Shown: one piece after another, positions 47,303 through 57,258 of the stretch
How the letters are laid out: the number at the start of each line of letters is the position of its first letter
How positions within the stretch are numbered: the first letter of the stretch is position 1
DNA from: Auxenochlorella pyrenoidosa
Lineage: Eukaryota; Chlorophyta; Trebouxiophyceae; Chlorellales; Chlorellaceae
DNA length: 64,000 nucleotides
Assembly: GCA_001430745.1 (NCBI GenBank)
Contig: KQ482003.1
Span: 147,840 to 211,839, forward strand
Direction of reading: 5' to 3'
The notes under the pieces: generated by a model
Told to the model about the DNA's origin: nothing
What the model saw: only the letters and a program-made list of their open reading frames with translations
The model's database searches: none
Position numbers and translations under genes: made by a program

Positions 47303-48011
47303 GTCGTAATCACCACAGGAACAGTAGGTGGCTCAAAGGCAAGGACGGGCAGCACCAGCACTAGAGGCGGCGGCGGTGGCGGGAAGGGAGGAGGGCAACC
47401 TCGGCGAGGTGAGCGAGCGCAAGCTACAGGCCCGCCACGCGCTGCACGTCGGTGCTCACCATGTCCGCCAGAGGACTGGCAGCACTCCGGCTCTCACCAC
47501 CCCTTGGGCTCAAGCCATGCGCGCCATCAGCGCCTCCCGGGCACTGACTATTAGATTAAAGGAGATCGGGGGTGGATCCAAGGCAGGTACCGCGGCAATG
47601 GGGTCAAGGCACCATGCTGCGTGCTGCCCAGCAACGCCACTCGTGCTGGAGCGCATGCACGCCACGGCTGCTAGACGTGCTGGCCCTCTTGATCACTGTG
47701 GCTATTCGAAAGATGCTTCTGGCATGGATGCATCAGTGATCACTGCCGGCAATACACAACTGGCTGCCTGCAAAGGCTTGTGGCGGGCGATGTTGCATTC
47801 TGCACGTGGCGGGCTCTGCTGGCCGAGGCAGACGGAGCCACCTACCAACTTTGCTAAGCTCCTAGCACATGAGATAAGAATCGAGATTCGATATTCAGAG
47901 GAACACATGACAGGCCAGGCGAGTGCGCCTCCGTCCAAGCAGGGTGCAGGGTGGGAGAACTGGGGTGCACCATGCCCCGGCCGTGGCTGCGCCGCTGCAG
48001 CCGCCGTCCCC
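47303..48011. other. Spacer upstream of the giant gene
   Basis: Contains the promoter of the giant gene (minus) and the 3' UTR of the small gene at 48012 (minus). A plus-strand open frame crosses it (47328-48221) but has no coding look. No TGTAA on the minus strand was found here. Confidence 0.4.
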
Positions 48012-48980
48012 TCACTGGCCATACCCGCCCGTGTGCCTGCGCTGATAGCCCTTGCCGGTGTGCGCCCGGGGGTTGAGCAGCACCCGGATGAAGCCGCCCT
48101 CGCTCAGGCTGCGCTGGAACATCTGGGTCCGACCCTGGGGGGGGTGGTCGAGCATCGTCTTCACGGTTCCAGCTGCGTAGCAGTGGTGAGCAGTGCGCGG
48201 CCTTGTTTGGCAGGGGAATAGGCGAGGGGAGCGCTGGGATGCAGCTTGGCGGCACTGTCGGCTCGGCCCGGCAGGGGGGCGAGCACGTGGCGGTGGGGGC
48301 AGGTGCGCCCCACGGAACGGTGGTCCTCACTCGTGGGGTAGTAGTCAATCTTCACGCTCGGGTCCTGATCCCACGTCCAGAACTCCACCCGCGCCCTTTC
48401 ATCCGTGCCCTGCAGCCGTGGGGTGTTATGCACGCTTGAGGCCGCAAAAAGCGTCTGCGCTGCGCAACCATGCCTCTGCACCATCATGCGCGTTGAAGGG
48501 TGCGCATACAATCCCCTTCTCCTCGCCTGGAGTACCCAGCCATAGTCTGCCGGGTAATAAGGCTCCGAGGCGGCTGGCCCCCAAGAGCTGTAGGCGGGCT
48601 GCGGCTAGCTGTAGGGATGCCAGTACGACTTCTGAGTTATGGCAACGTTGCGCCAAAACGATCACCCGAAGATGTGAGCAGCCAGGTGAAGCAGCTGTCG
48701 GCGACCGCTGTACTCGAAGCTGCCCGTCGAATTGAAAGCACAGCAGCATGAGGGGTGGTGATGAATTGATATCACCATCTAGCTGTGGCTGCTTAACGCC
48801 AGTGCTAATTGAAAGGCACCTGAGGAGCCCAGCAGGGTGCTGCTTACCGTCAGCGGCAAGCAGGACATTTGAACTTGAGTGCTCACACCCACCAGGTCAG
48901 CGCATGCTGGCAGCATGTCAGTTCTCACCAAGCTGTGCAACCATTTGCTCAACATAGGTTTGCCATTGATCCCTCTGCAT
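48012..48980 (-). CDS. Small conserved-looking protein of unknown function
   Basis: Four exons fit: 48929-48980, 48848-48873, 48331-48409 and 48012-48172; 105 aa. The start gives MQRDQWQTYVEQMVAQL. The third exon gives RARVEFWTWDQDPSVKIDYYPTS, and the last TVKTMLDHPPQGRTQMFQR, LLNPRAHTGKGYQRR and a short tail to the stop. The second half is rich in Trp, Tyr, His and basic residues and is clearly not low-complexity, so it is likely a real, conserved domain. I recall similar short plant proteins with an NPR.HTGKGY motif but cannot name the family, so none is given. The 26-nt second exon is weak: its acceptor is TCAAG rather than CAG. The gene is divergent from the plus-strand gene at 49325, 344 bases away. 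Confidence 0.6.
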
Positions 48981-49324
48981 AGTGAAGAAGGAGATCTCGG
49001 GGGCCGATGTGCAAATCGGTCTCACCAGCAGAGGGCTGTGCCTGCTGTCCTCCCATCAAGAGCGCTAGCCAGATACACAGGCTAGAGGTCAAGTGATTGG
49101 GAGGGTATAGAAGTTGGCAGACGGCTTTTTTGTGGCAAGCCATACATTTTCAGACAGCCTAAACATCTGCCACTGGTCAGCCCGGCGCGCAGAGCGCATC
49201 CAGCATCCAGCATCCAGAGTCAGCAGGCAGCTGTGCACTTTGATTGACCAACCACACCCCACTCCCCATCCTGTTGTAGTTCCTTCACCTTGGCCCTCAG
49301 CCAAGGGCGCAAGAAAATTGCGGC
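48981..49324. promoter_or_regulatory. Divergent promoter interval
   Basis: It separates the small minus-strand gene and the plus-strand gene at 49325 and should contain both 5' ends. A short tandem CATCCAG repeat (CAGCATCCAGCATCCAG) lies near 49200. No core element is recognised. Confidence 0.4.
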
Positions 49325-50754
49325 ATGGATTCAGCGCCACCGCAGTCGAGGGCCGCATTTTTCTCGTGTCACGCAGAGAGGGGGCAGCAGCAGGGCGGTG
49401 AGCACCAGCTGCTGAGACTACACACTGCAGAGCTGCAGGCAGCGGTCACCGCGGCTGCCGCCGCAAAAACGCCGCCGCTGAAGCGCAGGTGGGCTGAGTC
49501 TGTGAAGCTGAAGCACGGCAAGACTGCATACAGTGGAGCTTGGGCGCCCCCGGAGGAGGACGAGATTGTGGGGCTGCCGCCGTCACGACCTGTGCGCAAA
49601 AAGAAGCAGCTGGGGCTGCTGCCTCAGCAGCGGCAGGCGCCGCCTCTGCTGCCACTACCGTCGCAGCAGCCACAGGGCTCACCAGTGCACAGCAGCAGCA
49701 GGGCAGCAGCTGAACCCAGCTCCAAGGCTGCAGCCTGCTCCCCGTACAGTGGCGTATTTGCACCGCCGTCTGATGACGACCCCGACGCGCATCCTGAAGG
49801 CAGCTGGCCACATGAGAAGGGCCACAAGGCGAGTCCTGGTCCACTCGCAGGCCAAGCTCATGCCTGGCGAGCCATCTTGACGGCAGGGCAGGTCTGGCCT
49901 GCCCTTGCATGCTCATTTGACCATCCACCCGCAGTCCTATGGCGCGCGTGCTGCCCCTTCCACCCTGCGTCTCTCTTCTGCAGCATGCACACAAGCGTGA
50001 GCCCAAGAGTGCGGCTGACCTGGTGGCCAGCATGGACGAGGAGGGGTGGTTCACGCTTCCCAAGCCACCCACCCCAGCCAAGCGTGCAAGGCGTGGGTGA
50101 GAGCGGGCTGCACGCAAGCAGCGCTGCAGGCAGATGCTTCGGCTGCTCGACGGGCGCAGCTGAGCATGCTGATGAATGTGGCACAAGCAGAAGGAACAGG
50201 CACCCACCTTCTTGCTGCATGCGTGCCGAGGCACCCAGCCTGGCGCCATTCCTTGCGCGTAAGCACCCTGCACCTGAAGGCAGTGGCTGAAGCGGCAGCG
50301 ACACGAAAATGGCACTGTGCTGTTCATGTGTGGAAGCGCCCTTGTGCTTTTTCAGTCGGTGACATAGGCAGGCTGTATGTGTTTGGGCTTGCCGACTTGT
50401 GGCGTTGTTTGCTTACTTTGCTGCTTCAGGCCTAAGCTATTCAGGCCTAAGCTACTCCTACAAACCAAGCGCAGGCATGGCAGAAGGACGGCAGGGACAC
50501 AGAGATGGAAGCGGTCAATACAGGGGTGGTCCAGTCAAGGGAGTAATGACACGCGCAGTGATGATAGCGCTGTTAAAAGGAGGCCTGCACGCCCGCTGCC
50601 AGCCTCTCCCTCACTGTCAACTGATGCCCATCACTCAGGCTGCGGGAATGGCAGGGGCTGCACATCCCGGGCGCTGCGGCGCCGCATGCTGATCTGCCCA
50701 GACTCCAACGCCTGCAGTGGGGCGGGTTGCACAGAGCCCTTGCAGGGTTGCTGA
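49325..50754 (+). CDS. Unrecognised basic, probably nuclear protein
   Basis: Three exons, 49325-49828, 49984-50096 and 50475-50754, give 298 aa. The start has MDSAPPQSRAAFF. A helical Ala/Glu patch (LLRLHTAELQAAVTAAAAAK) is followed by a basic segment KRRWAESVKLKHGK. Two copies of a short motif come next: AYSGAWAPPEEDE and PYSGVFAPPSDDD, each an aromatic-Ser-Gly-aromatic-APP followed by acidic residues. A basic PVRKKKQ lies between them. Exon 2 has DLVASMDEEGWFTLPKPPTP followed by AKRARR, a likely nuclear-localisation signal. The last exon is Ser/Arg-rich and ends with six Cys in 35 residues. No family is recognised. The first intron has a GC donor (HK|GCGAGT at 49829). The last exon is the weakest part; the protein might end differently. 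It converges on the next gene with only 70 bases between stops. Confidence 0.6.
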
Positions 50755-50824
50755 CCAAGCATGTTCCAGCTTGCAAGCCCAGCTACACAGATGCCGCCTG
50801 CGAGGCTGGCCAGATGGGGAGCGC

Positions 50825-52158
50825 TTAGCACTGCGTCTGTGTTCGTGGGGGGCCACACCCGCTCGACCAACCTGCCCAACTTTGACCCACCTGCTGCACC
50901 AGAGGGCTGACACGCGACTCATCATTCTCCTCTCCAGCGGTTGCGCCGGCAGGTGCTGGCCGGCCGGGCGTCTTCCCCAGCACCGCCTTCTCCACGGTGT
51001 TGGGCGGCGGGCGGTTAATGTCTGCCACCACCGCTGCCAGCACCCGCTGCAGGCGGTCTGTGGCGGTTTCGAGGCGTGCGCGCAGCGCGGGCATGCGGTC
51101 CGCCGCCGACGCCAGCCGCTGCTGCAGCTCGCCCGGCTGCGGCGACAGTGGGATGGGCGCTTGCGCCGCCTCCACTCGCTGGTCCTGCGGCTGCTCTGCT
51201 GGCACGCCCTCAACGCCCATGAGCTGCTCATTGCCAGATTGAGCTGCCCCTCCTTGCTCCTCCTCCTGCGCCGCTGCTGCCACATCTGCCTGCTGCTCTC
51301 CTGCCTGTGCCTGCGGCTCGGCAGCTGCACCACCCTCGCCACCCTGCTGCTGCTGGCCCTGTGGATCCTGGGCAGCTGCACCACCGACAGCCACTGGCTC
51401 CAACTCTGGACTGGGTCGGCATGCCGCCAGCTTCGCTGCCAGCTGTTCCTGCAGCTGCGCCTGCATGCTGGAGCGCAGCTGCGCCACGCGGTGCGCCGCC
51501 GCCTCCACCTCGGCCTCCAGCGCCGCCACCTCGGCGTCTGCCGGCGGCGGCGACAGCGGTGGCAGCAGCGGCGAGCGCAGCGCCAGCGAGGCGCTGCCAC
51601 CCACAGCCGCAGGGGTCAGCTGTGTGCGTGCAGTTGGGGTAGTGCCGCTCACGGCAACGCCCTCGCCCTCACCAAGCACCACCAGCTCGCGCAGCTGGTC
51701 AATGATGCCGGCCTGCGCAATGGAAGCCCAGTTGTGGCATGGTGGCTTGATGCAAGGCATTGAGTTGCATTAAAAGGCCACGGAATGCTTGGCCGGGCTG
51801 TCAGGCATGTGGCACAGCAGTGCACTGCAGTGGTTGAAAACGTCGGGGCTGTTCACGCGAGGCAGCAGCGGAGAGCGGCGGCGGCTCACACTGGCAGCGC
51901 GCAGTTGCTGGCGGTCCTCCTCGGTCAGCTCATCGGGTGCGGCGTCCTGTGCGGAGCAGCGAGGCGGGAGCACGAGCACGCGCAGGCGGTTTGAGCTGAG
52001 GGACAGGTCGAAGCTGTCGCCCTCTGTCCCGCGTTGGCCGGCGATCTCACCTGCAGGCGGTGCTTGATAGCGTCCTCCAGCAGCACGCGAATCTTGTCCA
52101 GCTCCCCCTCGCCCGCAAGTTCCACCCGCTCGAAGAAGCGCTGCTGTGCCTCCTCCAT
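50825..52158 (-). CDS. Unrecognised coiled-coil protein
   Basis: Three exons, 52051-52158, 51890-51946 and 50825-51712, all joined in phase 0, give 350 aa. It starts MEEAQQRFFERVELAGEGEL then DKIRVLLEDAIKHRLQ, followed by an acidic helix (PDELTEEDRQQLRAAS) and IIDQLRELVVLGEGEG. A Pro-rich linker leads to a coiled coil (EVAALEAEVEAAAHRVAQL, then QAQLQEQLAAKLAA). After a Gln/Ala-rich stretch a second helix follows (ALRARLETATDRLQRVLAAV) with NTVEKAVLGKTPGRP. The final residues after PLVQQ could instead be an intron (GTGGGTC donor). Helical layout resembles small subunits of spindle or kinetochore complexes, but there is no motif that proves this, so no function is assigned. It is divergent from the MFS transporter, 305 bases away. 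Confidence 0.62.
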
Positions 52159-52463
52159 GGCAGCCGAAGTTCACCTCAGACTGCTGAGCCCTCCCGAAGA
52201 GCCAGGTGAACTGCTATGAAACAGCTGGCATGTCGTGCTCAGCAGGCGAGAAATGCTGCTCACGGGGGCGTTGTCAACCAGCCATCGACGTCTCGAAGCG
52301 ATCCGTAGTACTTGAAATCTCATCTATGAAGCTCTTAGCACCCGTACCAACCTGCATGTGAAACCCCACAGCCGCTTGAACTCCTTCCTCTCCCGCCTGG
52401 CGTGCCTGCGCTTACAAAGATAGGTTGATACATTTTGACCAATCCTTGGCACGGGCCATCGCA
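52159..52463. promoter_or_regulatory. Divergent promoter interval
   Basis: Contains 5' ends of the coiled-coil gene (minus) and the MFS gene (plus). No element recognised. An upstream TTG-initiated extension of the MFS frame begins at 52425 but has no ATG. Confidence 0.4.
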
Positions 52464-55400
52464 ATGACTGGCACCGCCACTGCCGCCGCTGCCACCAGTG
52501 GCGGCGCCGAGTCCGACCGTGTGCCAGAGGCTCTGGCCGAGCAGGAATCCTCCACCCATGGTTTCCGCGAGTACTACCGTGTGCTGGCGGGCAACCGTTA
52601 CTTCTTGCTACTGTGGATGGCGGAGATGATCGACAACATCGGCTCGTAAGGACGAGGGTGGGGTTGCAGGCTGCTTGCGAGTGCAGTTCGTTAGCCTTGG
52701 GTGGTGCGCGGGTGGCTCTCGCCTGTCGGCGCTGTCTTCCCCAGCCTGCAAAGCCCCCTGCCGCTTCGTGCTGGACACTCTGCAGGTGGCTGTCGTATGT
52801 GGCCACCCTGGAGCTGGCCTCGGAGCTGAGCGGCGGCAGCGGGCTGGCGCTGTCTGCCGTCGTCCTCATCCGCTTCCTGCCCTCGCTGCTGCTGGCCCCC
52901 GTGTGCGGCGTGGTGGCCGACAGGTGGGGCGGGACTGGATGTTAGCCCCCTGCCTCACAGCAGCTGCAGTGTAGGCTATGCACAGCCAGCCCTCGCCGTC
53001 CAGCATTCCTCGCTCACGTTGTCAACCTCTGCACCTGGCCTGCGCAGGACCAACCGCTGCCGCGTGCTGGTGTGGGCGGCGGCCGCAGACGCAGTGGCCA
53101 TGGCCGCCCTCGCCCTCGTGCCCGCCTTTGCCGCGCGCTCTGCCCAGGTGGCGCTGCTCTACCTGCTGCTGGGCCTGCAGTTCTCGGCGGCCAGCTTCTA
53201 CGAGCCCGGTGGGTGGGCGTGGCCCAGCAGGGACGGGGCTGTGCGTGGTGGGTTGCATGGCCGCTGCGCAAGGGTCAGCAGCGCGCAGCATGTCGTGCTG
53301 ATTATTAACCATCGCTCTGGTCCCCAGCACGACTTTGCCTATTCGCCCAGACAAATGAAGGTCTTGGTTCCGTGTCATCAGCAGCTCTCCCAACCAGGGA
53401 GTGGACTTCAGCACAGAGTTGGTCAACACCTCTCCTGCTCAGCCGTCTGCCCGCCCGCCCTCCCTCCCCTCACCGCAGCCCGCAAGGCGCTGGTGCCCGT
53501 GCTGGTGCCCTCCAGCCAGCTGCACCTTGCGGCCACCGTTGACTCCTGGGCCTGGTCCATCACGGGCGCCGTGGGCGCCTCGGCGGGTGGCCTGGTGGCC
53601 AGCCGGCTGGGCAAGTCGGCCTGTTTCCTGGTGGTGAGCATCAGGGGCTGGGCCGGCAGGCTGCGCACCCCTGGTTGGGCAGGGGCTCGCTTGGTGCTGC
53701 TGGTGTGGGCGGCAGCCCATCTTTCCGAGAGGCGTGTGCCGCAGCATGGGGGCGACAGTGAGCGTGGCGAACCAGCGCACCAAGCCCTGGCGCCCACCCT
53801 CCCACCCTCCTTGGCAGGACGCCGGGTCCTACCTCGTGGCGGCCTGGTGCGCGCTGCAGCTGCCGGCGGCGCTGGGCGCGCCAGGCGCCGCGTACCGCCA
53901 GCCCGCCAGCCGGCAGGTCAAGAAGAAGAGCAGCGAGCGGCGCATCGAGCTCGGGGGCCTGCCGCTGGGCGGCTGGGACGAGCCCGGAGTGGCGGCCGAG
54001 GATGGCGGCGCCTTAAGCGCGCACGCTGTGACGCATGCCGAGCGGCGCCACCTCCTCAAGCAGCAGCAGCAGCTAGCGCCGCTGGCGAGGGAGCCCGCTG
54101 CAGGCAGCGCGGCGGCCGACCCTGCAGGGCCGCAGGAGCAGGGAGGCCTGGTGCCGCCTGCCGGCGCCGCCCCTGTGCCGGCCTTGGTAGGAGGGGCAGG
54201 CCCGGCAGCAGCCCCCGGCAGGACCTCCCCGAGCCCCGCCACCACCGCCGCCGGCATGGATGCGCTTTGGGCAGCGGCCAGGGGCGCCATGGCGGAGGGG
54301 GCGCGCGCCACGGCCGAGGGCTGGCGCTACGTCTCCAGCCCAGCCAACCGCGACGTGGCGGCGCTGGTGCTGATGAAGTGCGCGGCGGCGCTGGTGTGGG
54401 GTGAGTGGGGCGGGGGCGGCGGGGGTGCAGGGAACTCCTGGCGGGCGACGCCCCCTGCGGCCCCCTGCCCGCTGCACGTCAGGCTGGTGGAGGGGCTGGG
54501 CGTGTGCCCGGCATGGCAGCCCAGCTGGCCGGCCCTGGCGGGGCGCGCCGCACCCATCCAGCTGCCCTGCCCTGCCGGGGCGCCACTCTCCCGCAGGCGC
54601 TGTGGACATCCTGAACGTGCGGTTCAGCGAGATGCCGGGGATGCAGGCGCTGGGCGACGCCAGCGCCACGCTGGGCTTCATCTTTGCGGCGGGTGGGTGG
54701 GGGAACTGCAGGGCAGCAGCCCGGGCAGGGTCGGGTCGGCACGACACGCAGGCGAGGGCAGCGCGTGCACACTGCCCCAGCCTCGATGAATGCTTTCGTT
54801 GGGAGGGCTCTGGGGTACCTTGTGTGTGCCCTTCCCACAACCCACAACCCCCTAACCCACCCACCCCGGCCCACTTCGCAGTGGGCTTTGGCTGCTTCGT
54901 GGGTCCGGTGGCACTCAACGCGGTGGTGCCGCCGCACACGCGCGCCCTGCGCTGGGGCGTGGCCGCCTCCTACTCCCTCTTTGCCGTGGGCCTGCTGGTG
55001 ATGCTGCTGGCGCCCACCATCTGGCTGGTGCTGGCCTCCACCATCATCCGTTCCATGGGTGGGCGACTTGGAGGGTGGTGGTGGGAGGTGNNNNNNNNNN
55101 NNNNNNNNNNNNNNNNNNNNNNNNNNNNNNNNNNNNNNNNNNNNNNNNNNNNNNNNNNNNNNNNNNNNNNNNNNNNNNNNNNNNNNNNNNNNNNNNNNNN
55201 NNNNNNNNNNNNNNNNNNNNNNNNNNNNNNNNNNNNNNNNNNNNNNNNNNNNNNNNNNNNNNNNNNNNNNNNNNNNNNNNNNNNNNNNNNNNNNNNNNNN
55301 NNNNNNNNNNNNNNNNNNNNNNNNNNNNNNNNNNNNNNNNNNNNNNNNNNNNNNNNNNNNNNNNNNNNNNNNNNNNNNNNNNNNNNNNNNNNNNNNNNNN

Positions 55401-56607
55401 NNNNNNNNNNNNNNNNNNNNNNNNNNNNNNNNNNNNNNNNNNNNNNNNNNNNNNNNNNNNNNNNNNNNNNNNNNNNNNNNNNNNNNNNNNNNNNNNNNNN
55501 NNNNNNNNNNNNNNNNNNNNNNNNNNNNNNNNNNNNNNNNNNNNNNNNNNNNNNNNNNNNNNNNNNNNNNNNNNNNNNNNNNNNNNNNNNNNNNNNNNNN
55601 NNNNNNNNNNNNNNNNNNNNNNNNNNNNNNNNNNNNNNNNNNNNNNNNNNNNNNNNNNNNNNNNNNNNNNNNNNNNNNNNNNNNNNNNNNNNNNNNNNNN
55701 NNNNNNNNNNNNNNNNNNNNTACAGGTTTGTGAGCGTTACTGGCGGGCGTTGCACCCTAGCTGTGAGATGTGTGAGTGCGAGTGAACAAAGCAGGGCAGC
55801 AGTTGTCGTCGCCTGCATGCACCCCCCGAGGGGGGCCCCGCGTCTTCCCTCACCCATGCGCGCCCCACCCCCGCCCTCCCCGGCCGCAGGCAGCGCCTCC
55901 CTGTGGGTCTACTCCACGCTGCTCATGCAGAAGCGGGTGCCCAACGAATTCCTGGGACGCATGTCGGGTGGGTGGGGGGGGCGCGGGGCAGGTGCGGGGG
56001 CTAAGCCTGAAGGCGGAGGGTGCCAGGCTTGCCACACTGGCATGTGTGCCTGGCTTCGAGAGCAGGGGCCAGCTGTGCTCTTGCCTGCCGGCTGCAGGAC
56101 TTGCAGCAGGGAATCAGAGCCCAGTAGTCTGGGCAGGAACATGCCAGCACGGCTCTGTCCAAGCAAAGCTCACGCACCCTGGCTGCCCCGCTGACCGCCC
56201 TACTGCAGCTGTCGAGAGCGCAGGCTTCACGATTGCCGAGGCTGTCTCGAGCGTGTTTGGAGGTGAGCTTGCACGGCTGCTTACGTCACGCCAGCGCAGG
56301 ATCGCGCCAGTCTGCCTAGAAGGCCTCTGCCAAGCTGGTTCCACCCTCCCGAGCTTGCTGTGCACCAACACCCTGCATTCCTTGCTCCCTCTCCCTTTCC
56401 CTGCCTGGATCAGGTGCCGCCTTTGATGTGCTCCACCTCACGCTGGAGCAGCTGCTGCTCATCCTCACAGCGGCCGCGCTGGTGGAGGCAGCGGGGTGGT
56501 GCGCCTATGCATTCCTGGCAAACCGCAGCGACGAGCGCGAGGGCGGCTTTGGCGGGGGCTACCTGCCTGTCCAGCAAAAGGACACGGATGAGGAGGAGCC
56601 GCGCTGA
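52464..56607 (+). CDS. Major facilitator superfamily (MFS) transporter
   Basis: Ten exons, 52464-52645, 52786-52923, 53048-53208, 53479-53633, 53818-54400, 54597-54692, 54882-55058, 55890-55967, 56209-56262 and 56414-56607, give 605 aa. Helix 1 follows FREYYRVLAGNRYFLLLWMA. The first loop has APVCGVVADR then TNRCRVLVW, the MFS motif A (G..aDr..R). More helices follow, including LVPAFAARSAQVALLYLLLG and VGFGCFVGPVALNAVV. A 160-residue hydrophilic insert sits between the sixth and seventh helices (exon 5), long for the family. The last loop has MQKRVPNEFLGRMS, again typical. The C-terminus is acidic (DTDEEEPR). The family is closest to bacterial MFS_3-type exporters; substrate cannot be predicted. 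The 630-base N gap lies between exons 7 and 8, which join in phase with RSMG|SASLWVYS, so no coding sequence appears to be missing. Confidence 0.85.
55091..55720. other. Assembly gap (630 N)
   Basis: Run of N starting 32 bases after a GTGGGC donor and ending 169 bases before the next acceptor. It sits wholly in an MFS intron. Confidence 0.98.
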
Positions 56608-56653
56608 GCCCAGCACCTGGCCTTGATGTTTGCTGTTGCTAAGGAAGACAGGC

Positions 56654-56658
56654 TGTAA
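56654..56658 (+). other. TGTAA poly(A) signal
   Basis: It lies 47 bases after the MFS stop, which implies a very short 3' UTR. Confidence 0.5.
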
Positions 56659-56836
56659 GCAGCTGCCGGGATGCTCGGCGAACGGGGTGCCACCCCTAAG
56701 ACACCAAAGACTTGCGTGGCAGCCGGCAAGGACTGCAGTCATTGGGCATGCTGCGCTGCCAGGTGTAGAGGTGTAGGCCTCTCGGAAGGACTGTGCCCCC
56801 CTGTGCGCCTTTTGTTCAAGGGCTTCAAGTTGGCAC

Positions 56837-56841
56837 TTACA
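56837..56841 (-). other. TGTAA poly(A) signal (TTACA on plus)
   Basis: About 418 bases beyond the PLAC8 stop on the minus strand. Confidence 0.5.
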
Positions 56842-57258
56842 CAACCCAGGCCAACCAGCATTCGGTTTGTCATTCCATGGCCCCATACTACCGAGCGGAC
56901 GCATTCAGAATGCAGTGATGCAGTACGGACCAGAGAATTGGCACCAGGCCAGGAAGGCGTCGACACCAGTCAGCATGGCAGTGGGTCAGTGAATATCCTT
57001 AAAAGTTGAGGATGCACGAGTGCGCTGGCGACCATGCAACAGGTGTGTACTGACTGGGTGGAAATAGTCCCGTCTTGCGTGGGAATAGGAAGCCGGTTGG
57101 ATGAACGCAGCAGTGTAAATGTCGGTGTGTGTTGCATGCCACCTGTATGCCAGCACGGCCATACAGCTGGCCGCTGGGAGTGCCGCAAACAGGTCAAGGG
57201 CAGCTACCTTTAAGGCTGTTTCGGGCAGGAAGGGACACGTTCTTCTCGATGTGGCACG

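Larger units (their letters stand above)
56608..57258. other. Convergent 3' spacer
   Basis: Holds the 3' UTRs of the MFS gene (TGTAA at 56654-56658, plus) and the PLAC8 gene (TTACA at 56837-56841, minus TGTAA). Otherwise nothing was seen. Confidence 0.55.

Noticed and set aside
47328..48221. 297-codon plus-strand frame
   Set aside because: It overlaps, in antisense, the last exon of the small gene, which has the better coding look; no domain seen.
53019..54404. 461-codon plus-strand frame over the MFS gene
   Set aside because: It reads through three introns; the spliced model restores membrane helices.
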